This document shows, one piece after another, positions 11,147 to 22,638 of a stretch of DNA of 64,000 nucleotides. Numbering within the stretch: position 1 is the stretch's first letter; every line of letters begins with the position of its first letter. Both the position numbers and the translations under genes were made by a program. Below the pieces are notes generated by a model, which did no database searches, had not been told where the DNA came from, and was given only the letters and a program-made list of their open reading frames with translations. The DNA lies in NCBI GenBank assembly GCA_963693085.1, contig OY856413.1, positions 107,997,501 to 108,061,500 on the forward strand, given 5' to 3'. This stretch comes from Alisma plantago-aquatica (lineage: Eukaryota > Streptophyta > Magnoliopsida > Alismatales > Alismataceae).

Positions 11147-12301
11147 GTGTAAGTGGGAATCTGTTGGTATGTATGCCCATAGAGACTATCATTCGATGAT
11201 TGTAATGGGATACTATGTAAATGATTTGTAATACTACATTGATCATATCAATAAAGGCAAGTTTCCAATCTATATGTTTGTGTTTTATATTGTGAGATGA
11301 CCATAAAACTTATAGATGTCTATAGAATGATATACTCAATGACATATGTATTCGGGTTGATGACCTGAATAGTGAGATCATATGTATGCTAAGAGTATGT
11401 ATTCTTGTTTTGTCCCTAATCGATTGTTATTGTGGAAATATCCATAGACATCAATAACACATAAGATTAGAATGTATGTTGGTTGATGGAAGAATCTCAT
11501 TATCCATGATATGGAGATATCAAACCAAATACATAGATACTTGTTAGAGAACAGTGTATCAGATACACCCACCTTGAGAGTGACACATGGATACCATGAT
11601 TGGTAGTTAGAGTCACATCTCATAATGATGGTGGTGATTGTGGTTCTTAGACCTGAAGTCACTACACTTATCACATGTCGTTCGGTGTACTTTGACATCA
11701 TCCACCGTGGTCCTGAATAAGGATTGCCATATAGACGGTTCTTGGGTGCACTGTGGCACATGGGGATGACTGTGAGTGATGTAGATGGAATTTGTCCTTC
11801 CTACGGGAGTTTGATATTCCGGCTACTTAATAAGCGAGACTGAGAAATGCATGGCCATTCTGATGTGAGTTAATATGTGATATTGAGCTTACATATATCT
11901 CAGACAGTGTGCTCTAGTTCAAGGAACATGTATTGAACATTGAAAAGGATAACAATTCCATGACTCGAGTTCAATCCGGATATCAGCGACAAAGGAACTG
12001 TACAATCACTGTAACACCAGTCATGAATGATAGGTTAAGTTGTTCTCCAACTTCTCCAATTACTTGGGTAGCAATGAAGTCTTGCTAGATACCAATCATT
12101 GCTTGTGAAATCATAATATGATTATGGATATCACTGCCAACGTAATTTGGAGCTTACCGGGTCACACGCATAGGATGTGTTGGAATAGGAGTATAATTGT
12201 GGATTTGATTGGAATTGCTCTGAATCACAATGATTACTAAAATGTTTATGTAATGGATTAGAATAATATTGGAGTGACTAGCTCTAGTGCAAGTGGGAGT
12301 A
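11147..12301 (+). repeat. LTR-like 3' region preceding the true 3' LTR
   Basis: After pol a polypurine-like GTGGGAAT is followed at about 11162 by TGTTGGTATGTATGCCCATAG, almost the same start as the real LTR. About 1.14 kb of LTR-like sequence follows, including an AATAAAGGCAAG string near 11250. Relatives occur at 22311-22638 (plus) and in reverse at about 20330-21410. A second polypurine tract at about 12291-12301 then precedes the real LTR. It is either a captured LTR of a sister subfamily or a 3' UTR derived from one. Confidence 0.65.
12291..12301 (+). other. Polypurine tract of the copia element
   Basis: AAGTGGGAGTA immediately upstream of the 3' LTR, the plus-strand primer site. Confidence 0.8.
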
Positions 12302-13012
12302 TGTTGGTATATGTATGCCCGTAGAGCCATCCCAAGCGATTGCATTGAGTCAGATATTAATTAATCAATTAATGTGATTATTTGGTTAATTAATGAATTC
12401 CGGAATATTCTAATTAATCCACGAGCATTTTAATTAACACAACATTTTTGTTTACCGATGGGTTTAGGAAACCATATTTCCCTTCGTATCATGTTTAAAG
12501 GAGGATTGACGGCCGATATCTATATAAGATAGAGAGAGGCTTTTCCGTTTACGCTCACACACATAAACCCTAGCCGTCATCGTCCTTAGGAGAGAAAGGA
12601 GAGAAACGCGCAGCTAGCACGCCGCCGCAGAGACACGACTCCTTCCCTCCGGCTTGGGAAGCGTGACGTGGAGTTCTGTCCATCTGCGTGGACAAAGTAG
12701 AGACGCAGACACCTTCACGCATGCGTTCAGAGGACGTTGACGAACACCACCTGTATGCGCTATGAGCGGCGTACATCACTGCCGCAAAGGAGTGCAACCG
12801 GATCAACCTGTCACAACGAACGGGAGAGACGTTTCGTCCGTGTAGGTCAGCAGCGTTGCACCGTCGTGCAGCGGGACATCGCCAGACTTGCTCCGCGATA
12901 AGGTATATCCCACAAACCTATTTTTGAATATGTTGTTGTCGACGAGATCCTGTTTCGGGTTGCGTGGATTTTATTGCTTCCGCGGCGCATGTTTTCTCCA
13001 AAAAACCCAACA
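12302..13012 (+). repeat. 3' LTR of the copia element
   Basis: 711 bp, begins TGTTGGTATATG and ends AACCCAACA, aligning end to end with 4828-5539. The main length difference is a 2 bp deletion near position 60. Confidence 0.95.
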
Positions 13013-14439
13013 ATTTTCTCACACAAAATGGTCACTCAAGATATAATCTAAATATTTCTATGAGAAAAAAGAATAAAAAAAAACTCTTCTACATTTGATG
13101 GGGATTCCTCCAACTCCAAAGATCATATGTAAATTTTGAAGAAATCTTGGTCACTATTTAACTTATTATCCATTCAACTAGATAACAAAAAAGACATGGC
13201 TTGAATTCCCAAGATAACCTCAAACTCAAAGACTAAAATGGGAACTAAATTTCTTTTTGTACGAAATTTGTGAATGAATTGATGAAAGTGTATGCTCAAT
13301 GCACATGAAGGACACCAAAATCTAGCTCAATACACTAAATAAGAATAACAACAATTAGATCAAATTTGGATCAAAGGAAAAGGAAAGGTAACTGGTGAGA
13401 GTGATGTAGGAAATTATTTATGTATTAAAAGTATGTTTTGATGTGATTACATACATCACAACCTCATAAGTACAAGTCAACTTTGTGATAGTGGTTATTT
13501 TTCTCTCTTATCTTCTCTAATTTGTTTAATGCATGACTCACTCACATTCAATAAATATATTAGGATAATATGTATGCAAATTTGTGTGTTATTTTTCTTA
13601 GTTATTTAAAACATATTTTGGTAAGTGAATTATTGTTAGTGAGAATAAAACCAATATTGGAGATGAATAAATTGTTTAAGTATATTATCTTTGATTATTA
13701 TAAAATATAAAAATGAGCATAGTCAAAGGACTTCGTACATTATACTTTGAGAATATGTTGAATTCCAAATTTTCACTCAATATAAGAGAAACAAACATTG
13801 TTTTGGGTCTTACATATTTGTTACTTTGTAGGAAGCATCTATAACTTCTTTAGATATATGTATTTGGACCAATGCACACAAAATTCCTTAGAAAAAGTAA
13901 ATATTTATTAGAGTTGTTGATGATTATTATAAATTTACATGTCAAATATTTAAAAGTTACATCCTTCAATCTTTAATATAATTTTTGAAAAGGTAGGAAG
14001 GTTATGTAGTTCAAACTTCTTAGTATACAAAGTGACCGTGGGAGAGAGTTTGAAAATAAGTTTTTAAACTATTTTTATAAAAAATTGGTTAGTACATCAG
14101 TTCTCTTCCTATCAAACACCTAAAAAAATGGGGTTGTGGAGAGTAGGAATCAGGCTTTAGAAGAAATGGAAAAAAGCATGCTTTTAGAATATGATATTAA
14201 AAAAACACATCAGGATGAATCTATAAACTTGATATAAAGTATGTATTAACTCATTCACTAGTAAAGAAAAACTTTTGTGAATAATGGCACAAAAAAGTGA
14301 CTTCTACATATTAAATTTACATAGTTTACTACCCTGTATTTATTCCTACTATGAAATATAGCTTATAAAATTTTGCTGCTAAATTATGATGAACTGGCTT
14401 TTGTAGATATAGTCTAGCAAGACAATATTATGTTGTATA
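13013..14439. other. AT-rich decayed DNA, probably SIRE fossil interior
   Basis: No ORF or motif I can identify. It sits between the inserted copia element and the SIRE-like integrase/RT remnant, so it is probably the rotted gag-integrase part of that element. Confidence 0.3.
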
Positions 14440-15568
14440 TAGGAAAGATCATACTATAGTAGGAGAACCAATTCATGTTAAGAATATTGAAAGTAACCCC
14501 TCCACTTGCAAAGATATTACATATGATGATGTCGTCGGTGATACTCTCCCAATATTGAAGTGATAGAAATAAACAGGATGATAAGGATGAAATGGATACG
14601 GAAGATAAAAAAAATTAAAATACCAAAATGATAATGTGAAGAATATAAGCTAATATATGGAAAGGAACATCAAAAAATATCATATAAGAAGATCTGTTTG
14701 ATATGGTCAAGTCCATAGTTTCCTTCTTTGATCAAGGTAACAACACTTCCATGTGACAACTTGAACCTAGGTCTCATTGAGGAAGCCCTCGAAATAGTCA
14801 TTCAATCATATATGTGCATGAGAAGTTGGAGGAATTTTAAAAAAATGAAGGTTGGATATTCAAGTGAAGAAAAGAATATAAACAGATCATACATCTTGAA
14901 TGGTGTTCCACAACAAACTGAATGAAAGAGGAAACATGGTAAGAAAACAAATCAAGGTTGGTTTCTTAAGAATGCAAACAACAAGAAGGTAATTCTTTCA
15001 CTGGGAAATACATGCCAATAATAAGGTAAGAACCAATAGAATGTTACTTGGAAGTACTAGTCATTAAAATTATTTTTATAACAAGTGGACTTTGAAAGTG
15101 ACTTTTTGAATGGAAAAAAAGGAAGGCTATCTATTGTATTAGCCTCTAAGATTTGAGAATGACATGTTGTTTAACCATTTTTTCATATAAATATCTTTAC
15201 ATATTCTCAAACAAGTTCCTAATACTTGGTATAAGAAACTCAAAATTTTTCTATATAATGTAAAAGTCATGGGAAAATTTCATTCCAATATATTTACAAA
15301 GAAAACTTATTATAATGTTTGGTACTTTAAATAGATATGCATGACGAACTTAGCAACCATGCCATACAATGAATTTAGTTCACTCATGTGAATCGAATTT
15401 GAGAGCAACACGATGGGAGAAATCACATTCTTCCTATCATTCGAAATCTATAAAATGTCAATTGGGAACTTCATCAATGAAAGAAAGTATACAAGTGACT
15501 TCATAAAGAGATTTTGGGCTGACAATAGATATTCCCATGTTTCACCAATTCCACTCTTGAAAATATGA

Positions 15569-15627
<59 letters not shown>

Positions 15628-16160
15628 CCTTTACAAAAATCTAAACCTTTAATTATCACATCCTGGAGTATTTTCTTTGTTTGACCACCTAGAGTAATGC
15701 CAACAATGTTTGGTGGTTGGTTTATAGATACTACAAAATTGACACACTAATACAACTTGGACCATGCTTAGTATCTTGGTTCTCTAAGAGGAATAAGTAT
15801 AGTTACTCTATCTCCAATTGAAGTTGAGTATGTAGTATCTAGTAGTTGTTCCATGTTATTTATAAGAAGAGAATACTAAATGATTTAATATATGGTTTAG
15901 TTCTTCCCCAATAAACTATGATTGAAATAGTGTTATTCACTTGTAATGTAATAATGAATTAAACAAAGGACATATGAATATATAGGCTCATAACCATTTT
16001 CTTTGTGAACATATTTTCAAGAATGACATTCACTCTACTCATGTTGACATGGGGAATCAATTGGATGAATATAAAAAAACCTTTAACTAGAGTGTCGTTC
16101 AATTTATTAAGTCTACATTATTAATTACTACTCTTTAGTGCTTACCAGTGGTTAGATTTT
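14440..16160 (+). pseudogene. SIRE-like copia pol fossil (integrase end, RT, RNase H)
   Basis: Many stops and shifts, but a clear collinear series of copia landmarks on the plus strand. GEPIHV-like integrase end near 14465. HEKLEEF then W (14820-14860), as in the RT start motif. Sequence resembling the V-x-N-K-A-R-L-V stretch near 14940. FLNG, FEND and WYKKLKIF (15100-15260). MGEITFFLSFEI (about 15413), as in MGELTFFLG. GPCLVSWFSKRNK (15755-15800). SPIEVEYV (about 15815). HVDMGNQL (16040-16070), as in the end of SIRE RNase H. It is far older than the element inserted in it. Confidence 0.72.
15571..15625. repeat. (AT)n microsatellite
   Basis: About 27 uninterrupted AT units inside the SIRE-like RT remnant. 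Confidence 0.98.
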
Positions 16161-19100
16161 ATTTACTTTTAGTATTCATTATATAAACACAAATTTATAA
16201 GGTTAAATCAATTTTCCATGATCTTTATTGCATTCTATTGCAAATTAGTGTTGATGTTCTATACATTGAAAATATATCTTTCGAGGACATAAAACTTCAA
16301 ATCCTGAAACTTTGATTCATTGAAAATAACTATTTCAAGACAATGTACTTAGGTACATAATTTATTTTGATGTTTAGGTTGAAATTCCCATTGCATTATG
16401 ATATCCTAAACATCTTAGTCAAAGTATCTAACATATAAAGTTTCCTTTCTTATTAGATTATGATTCCAAACAACTCTTTAGGTATTTTTTACATCAAACG
16501 GTTCTAGAGATTTCATTTGATTGAAGAAATCAATAGATTCTTTTTCTAGTAAAAATTTTAGGACTTTACAAGAGCTAGTTGATAAATCATAACCAACATT
16601 AAACTAATGAAATTGTGGTAGATTTTGATTTATAGGGTATCAGTTGAAAAAAATCCCTATCCAAAAGGGATTTTCTCAGTCAAAGACTAGATCTTTAACA
16701 TGTATCCCTCTTACTATCTGAACACTAATAAAAAACCCTAGCTTCTTAGACCCATGTATCCACAATTATAACTCTTTACCATTTTGCATCCCATGTTCTA
16801 CTATAGCCTCATACATGTGTCTCTCTATATAATTAGAAATAAATCTCGATCCTAAGCTAAAGGACCATACCAAACCTAGTAGGATAATAACATGTAAAGG
16901 AGGCATCCTTGTTGGACCTCAATCCACAAAATGGTATGGTGAACTCCATCGAAGGCCCCCTTACACTTTATAACACTAAAGGAATTATTTTTTAGGAGTT
17001 ATAGATTGGGAAAATATCCCATTAGTATTTATGTGATTTTCTAATATCCTAAAAGACTACTTTACACAATTATCTATAGCACAAGTAACTAATAGATGGA
17101 TTCCATGAAAATATAACTCTGAATTTCACTTCTCTTATTCCCATGCCAACACAAACATCTATTTGTGTTCCATGATAGACATAATTAGTTAAGTATATTT
17201 GTGAAGAACCTGAACCAATTCCTTAGTGTCAGAGATCCCATATGTGAGATTGGTCTGGTATATCCCAATGAAAATACCAAATCAATTTTTACTTGGGATC
17301 TATATCACCCTTGCACCAATCTCTCTATTATGTACAAGGGCATCCTAGGCATGTATCACATATACTATAAGAGTGTGACCCTCCTTTAAAGTTTCACTAC
17401 CCCCCACACACATCTTAGCCTTAATTGGTAATTGCAACCTTTACTTTATGAGACACTCAAAATTAGGTGAAACAAAAACTGTTCTTGTCTATTGCCTACT
17501 CTACAAAGTCAGGGTGAAAAGGAATAGGTACATATTTACCAAAGCACTTGATACCCTAACATCATACTTGTCTAAATGCAACATACCATAGGTCAATTAC
17601 TCTTTACCTATCTTGGTTACCTGTTACATAGGAAATATACCATCGTAGATGACACACCCATGAAGCTCACCTAGGATAGATACCTTTCTCCCTCTACTTC
17701 TTCCTAGGGCATTGAGTCTAGATTTTCCCAAGTTCCACCTCTTTATCAAACCCTTACAGAATAAGAGTGAATCCAATGAGTAGATGGTGGGGTACATGAT
17801 GCAACAACATTCCTAGTCTAGTATGTTACCATTTACCTTTTTCAATCCTAGAATCATATTCAAATTACATGTATCACATAATGAAACACATTAACCTATA
17901 CAACCACCTATAACCATCTCCATAGTAATCCTTTTCCCCTTCAACTGTAATGCAATATACATGTACCATGGATAATATCCTAGATTTGCTACTTTTTCTC
18001 AACTTTGCCTCATTATACATCTAAATCACATCCATTTATGCATTTAGAACTATCTATTGTTCCTATCCAACCTAATCTATCTGGTTTTGTTGGGGGCTTA
18101 CTTTCACTTAAAAGGAAGTTGGGGCTCTTTTCACTCATGGCATTTTCACACTATTTATATAAATGAGAGATGATCATAGCAAAATGTTCTAGAATATAGT
18201 AAGGAGATGGATGAGGGTGAAGTATTCAAAAAATAAGGTGAAGAAGAATAAGAAGGAATAAATGAGGATGAGATGAAGAAATGGATAATGATAATAAGAA
18301 GCCTCATATTTATCCTAGTCCTAATATTAATGATGACTACATAGATTATGATCCCCATACAGGTTAGCGTATACTTACTCTAGATGATTATACCATTTTT
18401 AATACCTAAAAAGGAGGGGTAATTAAGAATACATGTAACTAAGGTTGCTTTTCTCCATGTGTTTTCTTCATTATGGTTGTGTTATTTCCATTTGCATTGT
18501 GTATCTTTCATGATGCAGTTTCATTTTGGGAATGTTTATGCTTAAATGATATAATGTCAAAGAAATTCCAATTGATTTTCTATCCATAATGTGTATATAT
18601 TAATGATGATACATTACACATAATGGTTTTACTACGATTTACTTACGTGTTTATTATGTATGCACAATCAAGATTTTCATAATCGCTCTTGTAACAATCC
18701 TTGTTGTAGTTGCCCCCATGATGGTGGAGATAAAGGAGATAAGTAATCATACTAGAATATATGATAAAACTTCTTGAATGATCCACATAATAATGATTTT
18801 TTCCACCATAAATATAAGATTTGACAAAACTTAAGATAGTTCTTTTTAGGAATTGCATAGTAAGAATTTAAAGATAATTTGACACCTAACTTCATGATCA
18901 ATGCAATGCCTCAAAGTAGAGTTAGTCACATGAGAAGTATTCAAAATCAAAAAGTCTATTTTTATCTCAACTAATTACCACAAACCAAGAAGTGAAGGAA
19001 ATGTATGAATAAATATTCCACTTCATTTACCTGAATAATAAGACATAAATATTATTTTCACTGATATGTATGTAACTGTGTGAAGTTTTACATGTAGGGA

Positions 19101-19259
19101 AATACGACATCAGATGGGAAGAGATAACAAAAATTTTATTGACATGTTTTCCATGAACCAGTAGATCGTGTGAATAACTATGCAATGGGAAGGATAGTTT
19201 CAGGAAGATATACCTGGTCCTAGAACAAGTCCAGTGACATTCATCATTGATGTAGATGT
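16161..19259. other. Unassigned AT-rich DNA
   Basis: Roughly 3.1 kb without a credible gene. Short ORFs (for example 17201-17389 and 18643-18858) have no recognisable motif. A purine-rich stretch at 18170-18310 encodes charged residues and could be a rotted transposon tail, but I cannot place it. The first part may be the 3' end of the SIRE-like fossil. Confidence 0.3.
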
Positions 19260-19701
19260 GCACTCTATCTTATACAGTTTCTGAACAACTCCTAGTCGCA
19301 CTCGGACTCATCTGACTGCTCCTCCACAGACATCTGACTTAGACAACTACTGCGGCGGTTCCTTAGATCTCACCACAGACTATGAGTTGACGTTGCCCTC
19401 CTAGCAGTAGCCAACAGACTCTTACCTCTAGAGTAGTCTACAAGGACCAACTAGAACTCCTGTCATCCTGTAGGAATAGATAGAAAGGAGTTGTCCCTCC
19501 TGTTGGTATACTATTCATCAACATGCTCTCTCACAACAATGTTCTTCAGTTGTTTCTCTCTCATGGTTATTCCTCCCTAGTCGCGTAGGACTTTCCTGGT
19601 CTCTCATGGTTACCACAACTAGAGAGGACAATACTTGTCAGAGCAACTGATTATCAATTGTTTGTGTAGTAGTTGTACTCAGGGAAGCCCCCACTACCCC
19701 T

Positions 19702-19710
19702 CTATATATT
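19702..19710 (-). promoter_or_regulatory. TATA-like box of reverse copia LTR
   Basis: AATATATAGA on the minus strand, just downstream (minus sense) of the repeat array at 19840-20330 and followed by GAGGGG. Confidence 0.4.
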
Positions 19711-19839
19711 GGAGGGGTTAGGGTCAGGGTTTCGAGTCCCCAGCCAATGCGGGACTAAAGCAGGAGTGGAAAGGATAAGGAGATCTTGAATTTTGGCAAC
19801 TTTTTCTAGAAGTTTCACATCCTACGTGTGATAAAACGG

Positions 19840-20330
19840 TCATCTCGCCAAGTGAGAAGGTCGCCTCTCACATGAGACGATCGTTTTTCTATGTGAAATG
19901 GTCGTATGGAATGTGTGTCAGTCGTATTTCTAAGTGAGATGGTCATTTCATGCTTTTCCAGTCAGATATGAATTGGTAAATCATTTCCTAATTAATGTCA
20001 TACATTAATTTACTTGCTCCCCAAGTATGTGCAATTGAAATGATCAGGAAAAATGTAGAAATTTCATTCGTCCCAACCAGTTCATCTCACACAAGAGAGA
20101 CACCTGTCTCACTGACGCAGACGTCCGCCTGGTGAGATCGAGTCGAGCCGATCGGTTCAACAGCTAGCGCTGGTCGGTTCATAGGACATAACTAAGCCAA
20201 TTCAATTTCCGATCTACCTAACAACCCAAACAACCATCTCAATACTTGGGACACCTGTATGGCTACCCAAATGGTAGTCTCACCTAGTCAAATGGTCGTT
20301 TGGTAGTTCACTCAGCCAATCTGTTGATTT
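19840..20330 (-). repeat. Degenerate short repeats (GACC/TCTCAC type)
   Basis: On the minus strand several imperfect units of about 20 bp contain ACGACC or ATGACC followed by a TCTCACTT-like segment. They are clearest at 19830-19960, with scattered related pieces up to 20330. The region lies directly upstream of a TATA-like box. Confidence 0.5.
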
Positions 20331-21410
20331 GTTGTGTGAATTGAGTACCTAAACACTTTAGTACTTAATTCAGTTATCATTCAGGATCAAACTCCTCTTC
20401 TAGATGAGTTCCTATGTGTGTTACCCTATAGGTCCCATATCTCATTGGAAGTGAATGTCCATCACTAGCTTATGAAATCACAAGCAAAGAGTGGTGCCTA
20501 GTCACACATCATTTCTACCTAAGTGAATGGAAAGTTGGGGAGTAACTACAACCTACAATATGTGTATGGAGTTAAAGTGTTTGTATAGTTCATTTGTCAC
20601 TGATATCCAGATTGAACTAGGGGCATGGAACAATCATCCTCATTATTATTCAATCTTATTCCTTGAACCAAAGCAGATTGCATGAGATATATGTAAGCTC
20701 AATATCACATATTGACTCACATGTGTATTGCCATACTTTTTTTAGTCTCTCTAATCAAGAGGCCTTGGTTATCATACTCCTTTTGGAGGGACAAATCCCA
20801 TATTTATCACTCACAATCAATCCCCATGTGTCAAAGCCACCCAATCATCATCATTATAACAGACCATGTTTTGGGACTACGTTTGATGATGTCAAAGTGT
20901 ACCCAACGACATGTGATGAGTGCAGTGACTTTAGATCTTTGAACCAGAACCACCACCATCACTGTGAGAGTTGACTATGACTTCCATGATGATGGCTTCC
21001 ATGTGTCTGTTTCATGGTGGGTCTGTCTGATATACTGTTCTCTAACATGTATCTATGTGCTTGGTTCAATATAGCCATATCATGACTCACAAGATTGCAT
21101 CATCAACCAATCCACACTCTGATCATATGTGTTATTTTTGACTATATACCTTCCACAATAACAACCAATTAGGGACATAATGATAATATGCATATTTACT
21201 CTTAACACCCATATGATCTCATTTCAACAAGGCTAATACTTGAAGACATACGTCATTGAGTAATATTATTCTCTAGACATTTATAGTGTTCCATCATTAT
21301 CTCATAACTAAATGAAACATAATAAATAGGAAGCTTGCCTTTTGTTATTAATCAAATCATTTACATGTTATGCCATTGTAATCATCATATGATTGGAAAA
21401 AGCATGAAAG

Positions 21411-22310
21411 TGGAGGCATTATTGCACAAGTAAAGATACATGACTTCTATAAATATTTTATTATTTATCCCTGGGTGGTTGCAATGTACCACCCATATTA
21501 CTCTCTAGTGAGTGCAAAGTCACGTATCCTGTCATATACAATCTTAGATTTAACTAGTCACCATATGATCTTGCCACACTTTGATCAGTGTAAATATAAA
21601 AAGTAGTGTCTCATTAGCTTGTAGCCTACTTAAAACATCATGTCGATCTTGGATATGCAGGTAAGGACACCTATCATATCACATAGGCAATATTTTATTT
21701 TAATTTTTATATAACAACTTCAGAATCACATTGAAACAAAAACTAAAGGAAACTTGAGATACATACTAAACCATAATAATATCAATGAGCAGGGGGAATA
21801 ATACATCATATATCTTCTCATAACTAGCATAAATCAAACAATATACAATCCTAAATAACTTATCACCAAGATGGCTAAAGGATACCAATTTTGCTACCCA
21901 ACTTCTAGAAAATGGGGAAATATATTGTCACATGGCACTATATGAATTTGGGTTTTAGTTCATTAAGTTATACATTTTCCCGTGTTTTGTGAAAGATGAA
22001 GAAATATTTCATATTATAATACTAATACACTCACAAAAAAGCAATTGAAGTAATAAAATCATAGTTCATAATAAAAAATGATGTACATATACATAATTTA
22101 ACCACCTAAGTCATACAAAGATCATATCACAAAGGGGGATCAAAAGCCATGTTTATATTTTAAAATCTCTTGTTATAGAAGTAAGGAACCACCATGAAAT
22201 TTTAATTCAGAACTAAGTAATATGAGTTCTATATGGAAAAAGTACTAAAATGCGTAGGTGGTCCAGTTTATAAAAAGATACATATAAAAATGAAAATTTT
22301 AGGAAGATAG
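21411..22310. other. Unassigned AT-rich DNA
   Basis: No ORF, repeat or element end that I can support. Confidence 0.3.
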
Positions 22311-22638
22311 TGTTGGTATGTGGTATGTATGCCCAGAGAGACAAATATGTGATGTATGTAATGACATATCTTGTAAACGATTTGATTAACAATAAAGGCA
22401 AAGTTCCAATTTCTTCAATATCATTTAGTTATGAGATAATAATGAAACATAATAAATGTCTAAAGAATTTTGTTACTCAATGACATGTCTTTGGGTTAAG
22501 GACATGAACAATGAGATCATACATATGTCATGATTAAATACATTCTTGTTATGTCCCTAGTCAGATGTTATTTTGGAATGATGATAGAAAACAATAATGC
22601 ATAAGACTAGAGTGTGTGTTGGTTGATGATAGAATCTC
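22311..22638 (+). repeat. Truncated copia LTR-like fragment
   Basis: Begins TGTTGGTATG, with ATGTATGCCCAGAGAGAC a few bases later. It follows 11162-11500 through the AATAAAGGCAAAG string and ends at TTGGTTGATGATAGAATCTC, where homology stops at the start of the chromovirus-like LTR. This suggests that element inserted here. Confidence 0.7.

Larger units (their letters stand above)
4828..13012 (+). mobile_element. Complete Ty1/copia element, Tork/TAR-like
   Basis: Structurally complete: 5' LTR 4828-5539, initiator-Met PBS, 1.6 kb leader, gag-pol in copia order (gag, protease, integrase, RT, RNase H), polypurine tract, 3' LTR 12302-13012. Flanks are ATTTG at 4823-4827 and ATTTT at 13013-13017, an imperfect (4/5) target duplication. 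A hand alignment of the LTRs shows about 50 differences in 710 bp (roughly 7%), mostly transitions, so the insertion is old. The coding region has one frameshift and eight in-frame stops, so it is not autonomous. It interrupts an older SIRE-like element. Confidence 0.93.
19260..21410 (-). repeat. Copia LTR remnant, reverse orientation
   Basis: The reverse complement of about 20330-21410 aligns along its length with 11170-12230, for example the shared strings around GATATTGAGCTTACATATAT and CACATGTCGTT. It then continues into a degenerate array (about 19840-20330), a TATA-like box (19702-19710) and a probable R/U5 to about 19260. This gives the order U3-array-TATA on the minus strand, which suggests a long LTR. 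Both termini are decayed and were not located exactly. Confidence 0.55.

Noticed and set aside
14728..14925. Small plus-strand ORF
   Set aside because: It overlaps collinear RT motifs of the SIRE-like fossil in another frame.
18170..18310. Charged coding-like stretch
   Set aside because: Interrupted by stops and too short. No family could be named.
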